Of a stretch of 41,980 nt of DNA, positions 30,877 through 40,475 are shown piece by piece; the first letter of the stretch is position 1; every line of letters begins with the position of its first letter. The notes under the pieces are model-generated. The model was not told the DNA's origin, did no database searches, and saw only the letters and a list, made by a program, of their open reading frames with translations. This DNA is from Fragilaria crotonensis (lineage: Eukaryota > Bacillariophyta > Fragilariophyceae > Fragilariales > Fragilariaceae): positions 1 to 41,980 of the forward strand of contig JAKSYS010000561.1 of assembly GCA_022925895.1 (NCBI GenBank), read 5' to 3'. Position numbers and translations under genes: made by a program.

Positions 30877-32268
30877 TCATTCTTCACACGCCCAAATGTT
30901 CAGTCCATACTTTACGGTTCCCTTGATTCCTCTCACTGGCTCCCCCGCATGGACTGTCCGAGGGTCTGCATCACCATCCTTCAAAATATTGCAAAACAGC
31001 ACGGCACGGCCTCGAACGGGTGCCACTCGCAGTTCTTGAATCGCACTGGTGGCCGCAGCAGCATCACGTCTCGTCCTTGGGGCATCCAAGGCCGGAAAGT
31101 ACGTGCATCCACCTTCATCCACGGTATTTAAATAACAAAATAAGGTGACTAATCGTCGTTTGACATGAGTTGATTTCGGTGGCAATTCGACAGTGCCATA
31201 TCCGTTTTCATCATCATCATTATCATCCTCCGCCGGAATGAGTGTTCCCAAATCATGATGGACACCAAAGAATTGATCCTTTTGGTAGCGTACCAATTGC
31301 AATGGTTCCAAACGATCCACATTCATGCCCAACAAATCTGCTGATTTGCGTTCCATGGCAGCAATGATCCGGTCCGCCTGTTTGGCGACGGAAACAAAGG
31401 TTGATGTTCTGTGGTCCGTGTCAATGCGAGCAGCAGTTGTTCTTGTTGTCGTCGTTTTGAAAGTTGAAGCTGATGTTGTTGATTGTGTCGTTTCGGAGGC
31501 GTCCACAAATGATTTTTGAAATTTGGCTTGTTGAATGATGGAATGACAATGGTTGAGTTCTGTTTCCGTGAGGAAGTTGTCAATAATGTAAATGTGAGGT
31601 GAATCATGGACACGTTTGAGAAGGAGACGACCATGTGTCATTGTAATGACAGGAGGGTTCGTCGTTTCAAGCTTTCGTTTTCGAGTCGTCGGGCCGACAG
31701 AAACAGCATCAACAGGAGTATTACGACGGTCCGTCTTCCAAAAGAGTTGATCCAGGCGAGACAGATGGCGAGTCGATATCCGAGTCTGATGTGATATTTC
31801 AGAAGGTTAGAATACAAAAGAATTAGGAAACTTTACGTATTCGAGGTAAGTGAAAGGAAAAAAGCATGTAGGTGTGTGACTCACATTGCATCGTCGTTGT
31901 GGTACAGTCCTTGCCATCATTGTCATTGGTGTTGGTTTTGAAGTACTGTCATTGGATTCTGTTTCTTCCTTGTTTGTAGTCGGAACATGATCGATTGAGA
32001 CTGAACCTTGTGCAACTGCAAGTGAGAGTCCTAATTCTGAGTTTGTTGGCGTGGAGATCGCACTGGATTCGACCGCATGATCGAGTGGGCCTTGAGCAAC
32101 ATGAACATCACAAGATACAGACATGACATCGATTCGTGGACGATTTATGTCATCAGCTGTTTGACGGAGTCTGCTGCCATGGTGCTGGGTACTGGAGTAC
32201 TGTACGATATTGCTGATAGGTGTAGCAGTGCTACGAGCAACTTTTTTCTGTATGCAGTACGTGTACAA
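30877..32268 (-). CDS. Prolyl 4-hydroxylase-like 2-oxoglutarate/Fe(II) dioxygenase
   Basis: The enzyme class hydroxylates proline (or other residues) using Fe(II), oxygen and 2-oxoglutarate. Exon 1 (to 31885) and exon 2 (31785-30877) join across a 99-bp GTGAGT..CATCAG intron in phase 0. Exon 2 carries IYIIDNFLTETELNHC, the iron ligands in FFGVHHDLG (HxD) with the distal His in TVHAGEPV, GGCTYFP, and KYGLNIWACEE, whose Lys would bind 2-oxoglutarate. These are the P4H alpha-subunit hallmarks. The N-terminal exon is Ser/Thr-rich and unrecognised, and its start is uncertain: ATG at 32268 gives 430 residues, while later Met codons (for example near 32124) are possible. No clear signal peptide is seen, so a cytosolic or nuclear role is as likely as a secretory one. 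Confidence 0.85.
31786..31884 (-). other. Intron of the prolyl 4-hydroxylase-like gene
   Basis: The donor is AAT|GTGAGTCACAC and the acceptor is ATATCACATCAG|ACTCGG. Splicing joins two open frames in phase 0 and adds about 48 residues upstream of the internal Met of exon 2. Confidence 0.7.
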
Positions 32269-32277
32269 TCCAACATA

Positions 32278-32988
32278 CCAGTTAAAAAGGGCTTAGAACC
32301 GATAATTTAACGCATTTTTCGACTCACAGTATCTTTCTCAAAATGCATCCTTTCCATCTTCAGCTCATTTAGGAAAGCTTATTTTGCTTCTTTTACACGC
32401 TAAAAGTTAATCATTTAAGTACTGGACAACACAGTTGTCGATTCATTCACCTTCTCAATTGACTCGTTCGTCGCTGCATTGGTTCAAAGCCATACATACA
32501 ATTTTATTCGTACATGAAGTAAAATTTATATGTTGGCGGGAATTTTTTTTCACGCATTTGCCGAATGATCCATTTTTACTGCTACGTTACTTCTGCTGTA
32601 GTTTTGTACCAAGATATCCAAGAATTTTTTGATCCACGGACATGAGTGAGTTTAGGATCAATACTGACGTTATAGGAGTTAAAAAAAGTTTCGCAGGTAT
32701 AGAAAAAATTGAGTCCGATGATGTATCATCAAACGGCTGGCCCAGCTTGAAGCGTGAAATTTTGCGAGGTGCATTGTAATTCTCAGCGAATCTGCCAGTT
32801 CAATTTCCTTGAAATGAAGTTGAGATGCCGTTTTGCACCCAGTCAGTTACTTGTGTCGGATGGGTATACGAGCAACTTTTGCATACAAGTGAGGTCGATT
32901 CGACAAACTGCGAGCTTTTGTGTAGGCACAAAAATTAACGCATTAATGGTCCTAAGCCATATTATCGGTTCTAAGCCCTTTTAACTGG
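32278..32988. mobile_element. MITE of 711 bp with TA duplication
   Basis: CCAGTTAAAAAGGGCTTAGA at 32278 extends to ..ACCGATAAT and is mirrored by ATTATCGGT..GCCCTTTTAACTGG ending at 32988. The arms are about 28 bp and differ by one base in an A run. TA dinucleotides flank both ends, as for Tc1/mariner elements. There is no coding capacity. It lies just upstream of the P4H-like gene. Confidence 0.8.
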
Positions 32989-33239
32989 TACCGGAATTCA
33001 ACGCAGAACGATACTGCAATACGGAGCATCCAGCAGCCAAGCTCCCTAGAGCTACAAGTACCTACCATGGGTTCAGATCCCTCCTTTTCTTGCCAAGTAG
33101 ATTGACGTAGAACTCTACTACTCCTCGCTGGTGAGGATGAGATGCACCAAGTAGTACCACAATCACGTCGCTGAACACCCCTTCGCCTCATCCATTCTTG
33201 CCCTTCAAGTGTGACAGTGCTTACCTGTGTACGATATCC

Positions 33240-34061
33240 ATGTCCGACTTTCATCTCCAACAACTTGCAGCTGCCTCTGCATCAGTCCCAGGAAACATTC
33301 ATGTTCCAGAAAACAGTAACGTTGAAACGAACATTCTGAACTCACAGCAGCAGCCTGCTGGCAACGCTGCAATGGTACCAGACGCAGTACCAGCAAACGC
33401 AGGAGCATCTACAGCAAACACGACAGCACCTTCATACTCGGTGTTTAGGTTTCATTCTCTGCCTGCTCCATCGATTGAAACTTGTCATAGCAATGTTAGT
33501 GTCAGCGTCAATGATTGCCCATGGCAATGGAAATGCGAATGGAATGCAACTACAACAACGACTACGAATGCCAGTACTGGCGCTAGTAGTACCAGTGCCA
33601 GTGCTAATTCCCACCCGGTGGATCTCACCACACACATGACGATGCCACCGCAAGGACCTCATGCCGAAGCCGTTCATGTTCACTATCACGTTCATCCACC
33701 TCCACAATTTCAAACACAAGCCATGTACCACCACCATCAGCAGCAGCAGCAACAACAGCAATACCAGCAGCAGCAGCAACAACAACAGTATCAACCGCAG
33801 CAGCAGCAACAACACCAGCAGTATCAACCACAACCCCAGCAACAACAACAACAACAACAACAACAGCATCAACAACAAAACCAACAACAGCAACCTTTTG
33901 GCCATCATCTGCAAACGCAACAACATGGAAATGTCCATCGCAATGATAATGGCACCGTCGTTGAAAACAATATCCCTTCCATCCCACCACCGCATCCCGT
34001 CCATGCTCCACATGCCACTACTGTCGACCATTCACAGATGGGAATGGCATCCTTTCCTTGA
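33240..34061 (+). CDS. Gln/His-rich low-complexity protein, probably N-terminal part of the HA-domain gene
   Basis: From ATG 33240 (MSDFHLQQLAAASAS) the frame encodes about 273 residues. It has a Thr/Ser/Ala-rich middle and a long polyglutamine region (about 33740-33900) broken by Tyr, His and Pro, then a His/Pro-rich tail ending at 34061. No folded domain is visible. The next frame (34058 on) continues with similar His/Gln/Asn-rich composition, and the frame after that carries the HA domains. The whole 33240-35043 stretch may therefore be one gene split by two small indels or by an intron I cannot place. PolyQ proteins of this kind are common among transcription-related factors, but nothing here proves that. 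Confidence 0.6.
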   Translation: MSDFHLQQLAAASASVPGNIHVPENSNVETNILNSQQQPAGNAAMVPDAVPANAGASTANTTAPSYSVFRFHSLPAPSIETCHSNVSVSVNDCPWQWKCEWNATTTTTTNASTGASSTSASANSHPVDLTTHMTMPPQGPHAEAVHVHYHVHPPPQFQTQAMYHHHQQQQQQQQYQQQQQQQQYQPQQQQQHQQYQPQPQQQQQQQQQQHQQQNQQQQPFGHHLQTQQHGNVHRNDNGTVVENNIPSIPPPHPVHAPHATTVDHSQMGMASFP

Positions 34062-34212
34062 TGCAACCCGAAACTTTGACTGATCCTATCCATCATCACA
34101 ATCAACTCGCAACCAGTCACCGTTACCACAAACAAGCACACAAACCTGACAGCAATTCCGTGACTATTCTGGTTACTGACACTACTACTGCCAAACTAAT
34201 CATCAAGTTCCT

Positions 34213-35043
34213 TTGGCTGGAGATACCGTGGACCTTGCGAAAGCTGATGATGTGTATGCCAAATACAAGGCAAAGTGTGACGAGTGTGACAGTCTTATTC
34301 TCGCTTTGAGTATAAAGACAAGCAGGATTCGGAAACTAGAAAAGGATTTAAGTAACCTGAAAGCTCAGACCAACATGAGCAACAACATGAGCAACAACAG
34401 CAACAAGACGTCCACCAATGGTCAAAAAGATGCTGCAACATCATCACACGATCAAGGCAACAGCGGCGGCAACCCATCTCTGGGATTCCAACAAGGAAAC
34501 AACAACAATATGACGATGAACAACAGCAGCATCACTATTGACGTGGACATTGGTCCATCATCATCTCGAACCCGATCGTACGATCAACGTTGGAAGGCGC
34601 GATTCCAAGATTTGGTCAAATACAAATTAACACACGGCGATTGCATCGTCCCCAAGAGTTACAAGGACAAGGGATTGCACTCGTGGGTACGCAAACAGCG
34701 CATCCTCAAAAAAGATTTCGATCTCGGCCTCGCCTCGGAAGAATCCATGACCCAAGAACGTGTCAATGCACTCCAATCGGTCGGATTTGCGTGGGTTGTG
34801 GGACACCAGTCCAACGATGGACAGTGGGAAGCCAATTTTCAACAGTTGGTGGTGTTCAAATCACAATTCGGACACACGAGAGTGCCGCAAACGTACGATA
34901 AGACGCTGCACAAGTGGGTGCTCAATCAACGTTGCCGTCGTCGATTGTTGGAGGATAAGGGAGAGGGGAAGGCGAAGGGGATGACGTGGGCAAGAATTGA
35001 AAAGTTGGATGCGATTGATTTTTCATGGGCTGGGAAGAAGTAA
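34213..35043 (+). CDS. Helicase-associated (HA) domain protein, two HA repeats
   Basis: The frame has no good ATG at its left edge, which supports its being the 3' part of the upstream polyQ reading. It encodes a short coiled coil (RIRKLEKDLSNLKAQ), an Asn-rich linker, then two helicase-associated domains. The first reads RWKARFQDLVKYKLTHGDC, LHSWVRKQR and RVNALQSVGFAW. The second reads QWEANFQQLVVFKSQFGHTR, LHKWVLNQR and RIEKLDAIDFSW. HA domains are myb-like helical modules found in many copies in diatom proteins, with presumed nucleic-acid binding. No helicase motifs are present. The stop follows the second domain directly at 35043. Confidence 0.8.
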   Translation: MAGDTVDLAKADDVYAKYKAKCDECDSLILALSIKTSRIRKLEKDLSNLKAQTNMSNNMSNNSNKTSTNGQKDAATSSHDQGNSGGNPSLGFQQGNNNNMTMNNSSITIDVDIGPSSSRTRSYDQRWKARFQDLVKYKLTHGDCIVPKSYKDKGLHSWVRKQRILKKDFDLGLASEESMTQERVNALQSVGFAWVVGHQSNDGQWEANFQQLVVFKSQFGHTRVPQTYDKTLHKWVLNQRCRRRLLEDKGEGKAKGMTWARIEKLDAIDFSWAGKK

Positions 35044-35356
35044 AGTTTTCAGTATCTGTGCATACTACAGTTGCCATGTTCGATGTGTGTTGTATTGCCG
35101 ATTCCAGTACACCAATTAGTTGATCTTTTTGTTTCTAGTCGAGAATTCTAGGAATGCATTGTACATGTGATTTACGTTCATCAAGCTTCGGTGCGGTGCA
35201 ATCCATGTACTGCATTTGCAAAGGACCGTAAAGACGAAAACAAAAGATTTGTCTCTACACTTTGGATCGTCAGTTCGCAGCCACTAATATGATGATGCTC
35301 GTAACTGCATCAAAGTACTCGTTTATCCATTTACATTGATATAGTATAACTAGATT
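35044..35356. other. Intergenic region between convergent genes
   Basis: I see no gene in this short AT-rich stretch between the HA-domain gene and the phosphofructokinase gene. Confidence 0.5.
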
Positions 35357-36662
35357 CTATCTACTTGGATTGTCAATCTCCTTCACCATACTAACAAACC
35401 ACTCTTGCGTAACATCGAATGGTTTTCCTCCCTTGATTCTCTCAAACTCAATAGCCCGAATGGGAGTACCTTCCATATTCTCATCTTGTCCCATGCACCC
35501 ACTGACACCGGCAATGGCCGCCTCAACTCCTGCCTTGGCACAGTCGGCAATCAGAGTGCGATCGAAGTCATTCGCCGCAGCGGCACGGGAAAAGTATCCC
35601 GACTTTTGGACCAAGGTCTTTTCGGCCCCCACAAGGGCCGCAATGTGAGTCGAAAAGTACTGTCCTGGATTGATCTTGGCCAATGCCACGTGACCAAAGG
35701 CATCGCGGGGGACCACTTCTCCGGCCGCTTCCATGGATTTGATAATTTCACCAACACCAGTGCCTTCACCGAAAAAGATGTTGACATTGCCAAATTCGTC
35801 CATAATTTTCTTGAGACGTTCGCCTTCGGCGACAAGTCGAAGGATTTTCAGGAATCAAATGGCATGCACGTCACGAGATTTGGCACTCGTGGCAAATCCT
35901 GGAACAAACTTTGGAGGGCCAATCGGTCACGGTAGGCCTTGGCTGTGGCAGCCGTCAAGTATCCGGAATCGCGACCCATGCATTCGTGCAGAATGAGCAT
36001 GCGAGGATTGGCAGTCGACTCGGAGACAATGTTTTCAAAGTAGAGTGCTCCCTGGTGGGCGGCAGTGTCAGCTCAAAGGTTTGGACAATGGGATAAACGT
36101 CATTGTCAATGGTCTTTGGCATGCCAATGACAACGACCTTGCCTCCGTGTTCGGAAAGGATGTATTGGAAGGACGGCAGCTTGTGTGTTTGTGTCGTCAC
36201 CTCCAATGGTGTGCAAGACGTTGATTTCGTCCTTGATGAGTTGCTGGGCAGCAACCTCGAGCGGTGATTCGTTTTCCTTGATGAATCCGCGGGCGATGCA
36301 GTCCTTGAGGTTGGTCAACTGTTTCGTTGTTAGAAGTGGAATGGTGGAGTTAGAAATGTCATTGAGGTCAAGTGCTGATCCTGCAGGTCAAGTTCCTACC
36401 TTGACTCGGGAATTTCCAATGGGCGAACCTCCCAAATAGTTGAGAGCATCGCATTCTTCCCAAAGAGCTTCATCAACATGAAGGAATCTCCAATCAAGAT
36501 CCCCTTGTAACCATCAAGGTACATGCGGATGGACAAGGATGCAATCTTGCCCTCCTTCAATGCTGCAGACCAGTAACGAACAAGTTGTGCGATCGATGCC
36601 GAAAGACATGGAGCAAGACCTCCAGAGGTCATCATGGCGACTTTCATGTGTTGTTGGGACAT
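35357..36662 (-). CDS. PFP: PPi-dependent phosphofructokinase, with frame breaks
   Basis: The enzyme interconverts fructose 6-phosphate and fructose 1,6-bisphosphate using pyrophosphate. GGDDTNTQAA and PKTIDND are diagnostic: the second Asp of GGDD and the Lys before TIDND mark PPi rather than ATP use. Other blocks, in order, are MMTSGGLAPCLSASIAQLVR, MYLDGYKGIL, LGGSPIGNSRVK, LHECMGRDSGYLTAATAKAY, FFGEGTGVGEI, and INPGQYFS. An 81-bp GTAGG..CAG intron (36319-36399) joins SRVK to LTNLKDC. Length is about 408 codons, normal for the family. The frame breaks at least five times, near 36440, 36170, 36075, 35855 and 35845. Each break looks like loss of one base in GG or A runs, except one that fits loss of one copy of an 8-nt tandem repeat. 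Residues around the breaks are otherwise family-typical, so assembly error is likelier than a dead gene. Confidence 0.88.
36319..36399 (-). other. Intron of the PPi-phosphofructokinase gene
   Basis: The donor is GTCAAG|GTAGGAAC and the acceptor is AACGAAACAG|TTGACC. It removes an in-frame stop and joins two conserved blocks exactly. Confidence 0.85.
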
Positions 36663-38969
36663 GGTGAATGTACTAGTATTGTTCGAGAAGGTGGTAGATG
36701 ATGGAAATGTAACTGTAATAATACTGAAGTAGTATTAATATGAGAACTAAAGTCGAATGGCAATGATTTTCGAAGTCGACAGATGTGATATGCGATTTGC
36801 GATGTCTTCTCCATTTGATGGCTTTCGTCAGATTCGTGACCGATTGCGATTCAGAATCTCATATTTGGATTCTATTTCATGTACATCTCGCTGTAGCCGT
36901 TAGGAATCTCATGTATTCCTTTTTCATCTTGCTTGGCCCCTCACGTGTAAGCACGTGCAATTGCTAAAAGTCAAGCAGTTGCAGTTTGAAACTGTCAATC
37001 CATGGGACACGATCATCGAATGATTTATGATTGGCTAGCCCAACTTCCTTACCACCTGCTTTTGCATTCCTGCTTTGTCGATTGGGTGTCTTTCTCTTGC
37101 CCTGCCTGCTCGCCATCAAACTCGTTTTGTCTTTGCCTTGTCTGTACGCCTGTACAATTCGAATTCCATACTGGGATACCGACACCGGAGTTCTACGTCA
37201 CAGTAATACTGAATTTTGTCTCAGAGACACTGACGCCTAACTCCGTCTCCCGTATCATACACGTAGTCGACGACACTCCGACAGACTCGTACCGGAAATA
37301 GCTACAGTAGCAGTCGTACAAGAACTACACGACTGACCCGCTGAATAAAATGAAAACCAAGACTCGAATTTAGAATTGCCCCTTCTCTTGCTCCTGCCTC
37401 CATTCCCAGTTCAATTCTCAAGTTAAGTTACGACCCTTCATCACAACGCCCTCTGTCTCAATGGACTTCAACGTATCACACAAAAATCAAAACCGTGTAC
37501 CATTCACCAGAACAAGATCCGAAAAACATGTTTCGTCCCTCCTATGCCTTGCTCAAAACTGCCCAACGAATCGGTGGCATCGACACCATGAGAAAAACAA
37601 GGAATATCCGTCCCCGTTATGAACACTTGCGACAGCAACCGGCGTCCACAATTCCAGATGACTCGCCTTCAGCATTCCAAATGTTTGAAACAGAGTCCCA
37701 TGAACGTTGTCATGTTGGGTTCAACAACTAAACCGAACAAGGTTGACAAAGCTCACTTCAGATCATGCCACAATCACGCCAAGTTGCCAACAACTAGCTA
37801 CCACCACCGAGAACAACCCTGTCATACCACATTTTCCGTGGTCATCAACAATTGAAGCTATGCAATCAACCACTATCTGCATCATATTCAATACAAGCTA
37901 GCAGCCAGTCAGGCTGGTAGATACATGTGTACATTCAAGCTCACGTCTAATGCTTTGCATTTTTTCAGTCATAATTGTGCACTATTACACGCTGATTCCT
38001 TTTTCGGAAGATCAGGGAGACCTTGGTGGCTCGAGCCGAATCTGACACACTACGTTACTTTTAGTAACAATGGGAGTAATTGTGGCCACACAACCGCTAG
38101 TCACGCCATCCATGATGGACTGCCTTGCCAATTCACCTTGCACGTCCACAACATTAGCTTGCTCCTGACAGGCTTGTGTCTCTAGAGTCTACAATAGTAG
38201 AGTAGAAAGATCAAAGTATACTACGTGTACAATACCTAATTCAGATAGGGATGGCAACGTTTTGTGACAGAACGTCAGCTGAATTTTGAAACATGTATGC
38301 GTCGGCCACGGAGCATTGCTTTTGATTGCGCACGAGCACTGGTCCATCATACAATGCTTCAGTACTGGTACGAGTACTCGAAATACCTGGTACTGTTCTA
38401 TTGATCACGTACTCGAGTACACTGTGACACTGTATCGATTTCACTGTCTATGACACTATGACGTTCAGCATCTTCGTGTAACGAGTAACGACACGCTGTC
38501 TGTGCCTAGTCCGTATCGGACATCGTGTCATGAAGTCATGAACATGAAAATCGAGTTCACGAAAAAAGAAATAAAAAAATGCCTGTCTACATGTATGACA
38601 TACTGTACAAACATTTTCATGTACAGTATGTAAAATCCAAAACTCGCAGTGCTACTGTTCGACGTACAGTACGACATCAGAAGTGTATGGTGTCACCCGA
38701 CGTTGCTCACATATTGGTATTCCGATCAAGGAAGTTCACAACAAGCGGCGGATGATCATTCAGTGGAACAGTTCGGTTTAGCCGGGATGAATAGTTGCTG
38801 AAGGAGAACCCCAACTTGTCTGGGGTGTAGACTGAGCGGTGAATAAGGTTCTCGTATTTCCACCATCACGAAACTCACGAATCACAAGAACAACATACGG
38901 TAGATAGGTTCATATCCTTCTCATATCATATAATTATCTAAATTCAAAACAATAACAACAACAAAAACA
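36663..38969. other. Long intergenic region with at most one doubtful small gene
   Basis: No conserved gene is visible. A 53-codon frame at 37461-37622 (ATG, MDFNVSHKNQNRV) and an overlapping frame at 37495-37731 without an ATG both have fair composition, but neither can be supported. GTAC-rich palindromes occur near 38355-38415 and a strong hairpin at 38598-38631. Confidence 0.45.
38598..38631. repeat. Perfect 12-bp hairpin
   Basis: ACATACTGTACA (38598-38609) and TGTACAGTATGT (38620-38631) are exact reverse complements around a 10-nt loop. No run of T follows, so it is not an obvious terminator. Confidence 0.7.
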
Positions 38970-39994
38970 ATGAAGATCGAAACCCCCGAGGGACATCGTT
39001 TCCAGGCATGGGCCGCCCTCTTTATATTTTCTTGTGTTTGCCTTACAGCTCATGTCACAACGATTGACAACACCAACAGCTCTGTCAATTGGGTTACGGC
39101 TGCGCTCTCTATTTCGCTCTTTTTCAGTTTCTTTGGTACCATTGCCCACTTTGTGCTCGGTGACAAGTTTGTTGGTCAAAAGATTGAGGGAGGTCTCGCC
39201 GTCTTCTTGTTAATCATCTGGTGCGCCTGTCTTCCGACAATCATGACCCCGTGCCATGATATTGCCGTTTCTGGTGTTGGACAAGGAATCATTGTCAATT
39301 CGAATCTCTACTTTTTCTCTTGGATTTCCTTTGTTTGCATCATCCTCATCCTTGGCGGGTACTGTCGTGAAGTCATGGCATTGTGGTTCAAGAAGAATAT
39401 CTCTCCCAAAACAACCACATGGCTCGGTTTGATGGCCGTGTCGGTCGTGGTCCTCGCATCCGCGTCAGGAATTCATCAAGATGTCCAATGTGTCAGTGAC
39501 TTGGGTGATTTGAGTTTCTGTCAGAGAACGAATTATGCGATTGCCCTGGGACTGTTTGGAATCATCATCCCTTGATTGCTCTCGTCGTGATTGGCATGGG
39601 AAAGACTACTTTGACCATTGAGACAGCGCTCTCGGGTGTGATGTTTGTCATGTACACGTTCGGTGTTGGTTTCATCACGTTTGGTGAAGATAGACCGGCG
39701 GCATCCGGAGGAAATCTCTACTTTTCATCGTGGATTGGATTCTCTCTCACCGTCGTTTTGCTGTCAAAGTGCATTCATCAGATCCATGCGGGTCAGCAGA
39801 AGAAGAAGAGTGACTCAAAGAGTTCAACACCTCCTGAGCAACATTCTTCTGATATTGAAGAGAACGATGGTTCTGTTGATGCTCATCCGCCAGTACTTTC
39901 TGACATTGAGGAGAACGAGGGTTCCGCGAAAGGTCTTGGCGACGACGAGGAGAACGACGGTGTTGAACAGCCCGTGCAGAAGGTTGAACTCTAG
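38970..39994 (+). CDS. Unrecognised multi-pass membrane protein with two similar halves
   Basis: ATG 38970 follows an A-rich leader. The frame breaks once near 39570 (GIIIP*), where a single added C or T in CCCTTG would continue into IALVVIGMGKTT and on to 39994, about 341 residues. About eight hydrophobic segments are visible. The two halves resemble each other: NSNLYFFSWISFVCIILILG in the first matches GGNLYFSSWIGFSLTVVLLS in the second, each preceded by a similar helix, so the protein probably arose by internal duplication. The cytosolic-type tail is acidic with two copies of SDIEENDGS / SDIEENEGS and further EENDG motifs. I recall similar uncharacterised proteins in diatoms but no function. 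Transport or sensing cannot be told apart from sequence. Confidence 0.75.
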
Positions 39995-40475
39995 TACTAG
40001 TATTTGCGAACGGAATACAAGTGCGTTGTGCGGTGCTACAGCGATTGATCAACGAACATTTTCGACGGCTTTCCAGGGTTGACGAGACGTGTTCGATGTT
40101 GATGGTTGATACGTTGCTGTGCTTATCAGTTTCTCTCTTTGCCCACACTCACGAGAAAAGATGTTTACACGTACTACGATCTATGTTCTGTTATTAGTTA
40201 TTATAAATGTATGTTTATATAAATGATAAAGTCTGACAGAATGACATGTACATGTACTGGAGTAGGCTTGTGTACTTGCTACTAGCGTACTCCGAGTGTA
40301 TTGATTTAAAATCTTTCTTCGACCTTCGGTTCGGGATATGAGCGTATCTTCGTCGTCATAGATTAAAAAGGTCAAAGGAGACAACATCAACATTGGGTTG
40401 GGTGTGAAGTTGGCCAAGTGCCGATGGTTGAAGAGAACGAATTGGCCATTGACAAGTGACAATCAACAACAAGAA
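39995..40475. other. Intergenic region
   Basis: No gene is visible. It holds the presumed 3' UTR of the membrane protein and the promoter of the SET-domain gene. Confidence 0.45.

Noticed and set aside
33432-34031. Long minus-strand open frame rich in Leu/Val
   Set aside because: It is the antisense of CAG/CAA repeats in the polyQ region, and its Leu/Val runs are a by-product.
37495-37731. Small open frame with fair composition
   Set aside because: It has no ATG at its edge, no domain, and overlaps another equally weak small frame. It is noted only under the intergenic region.
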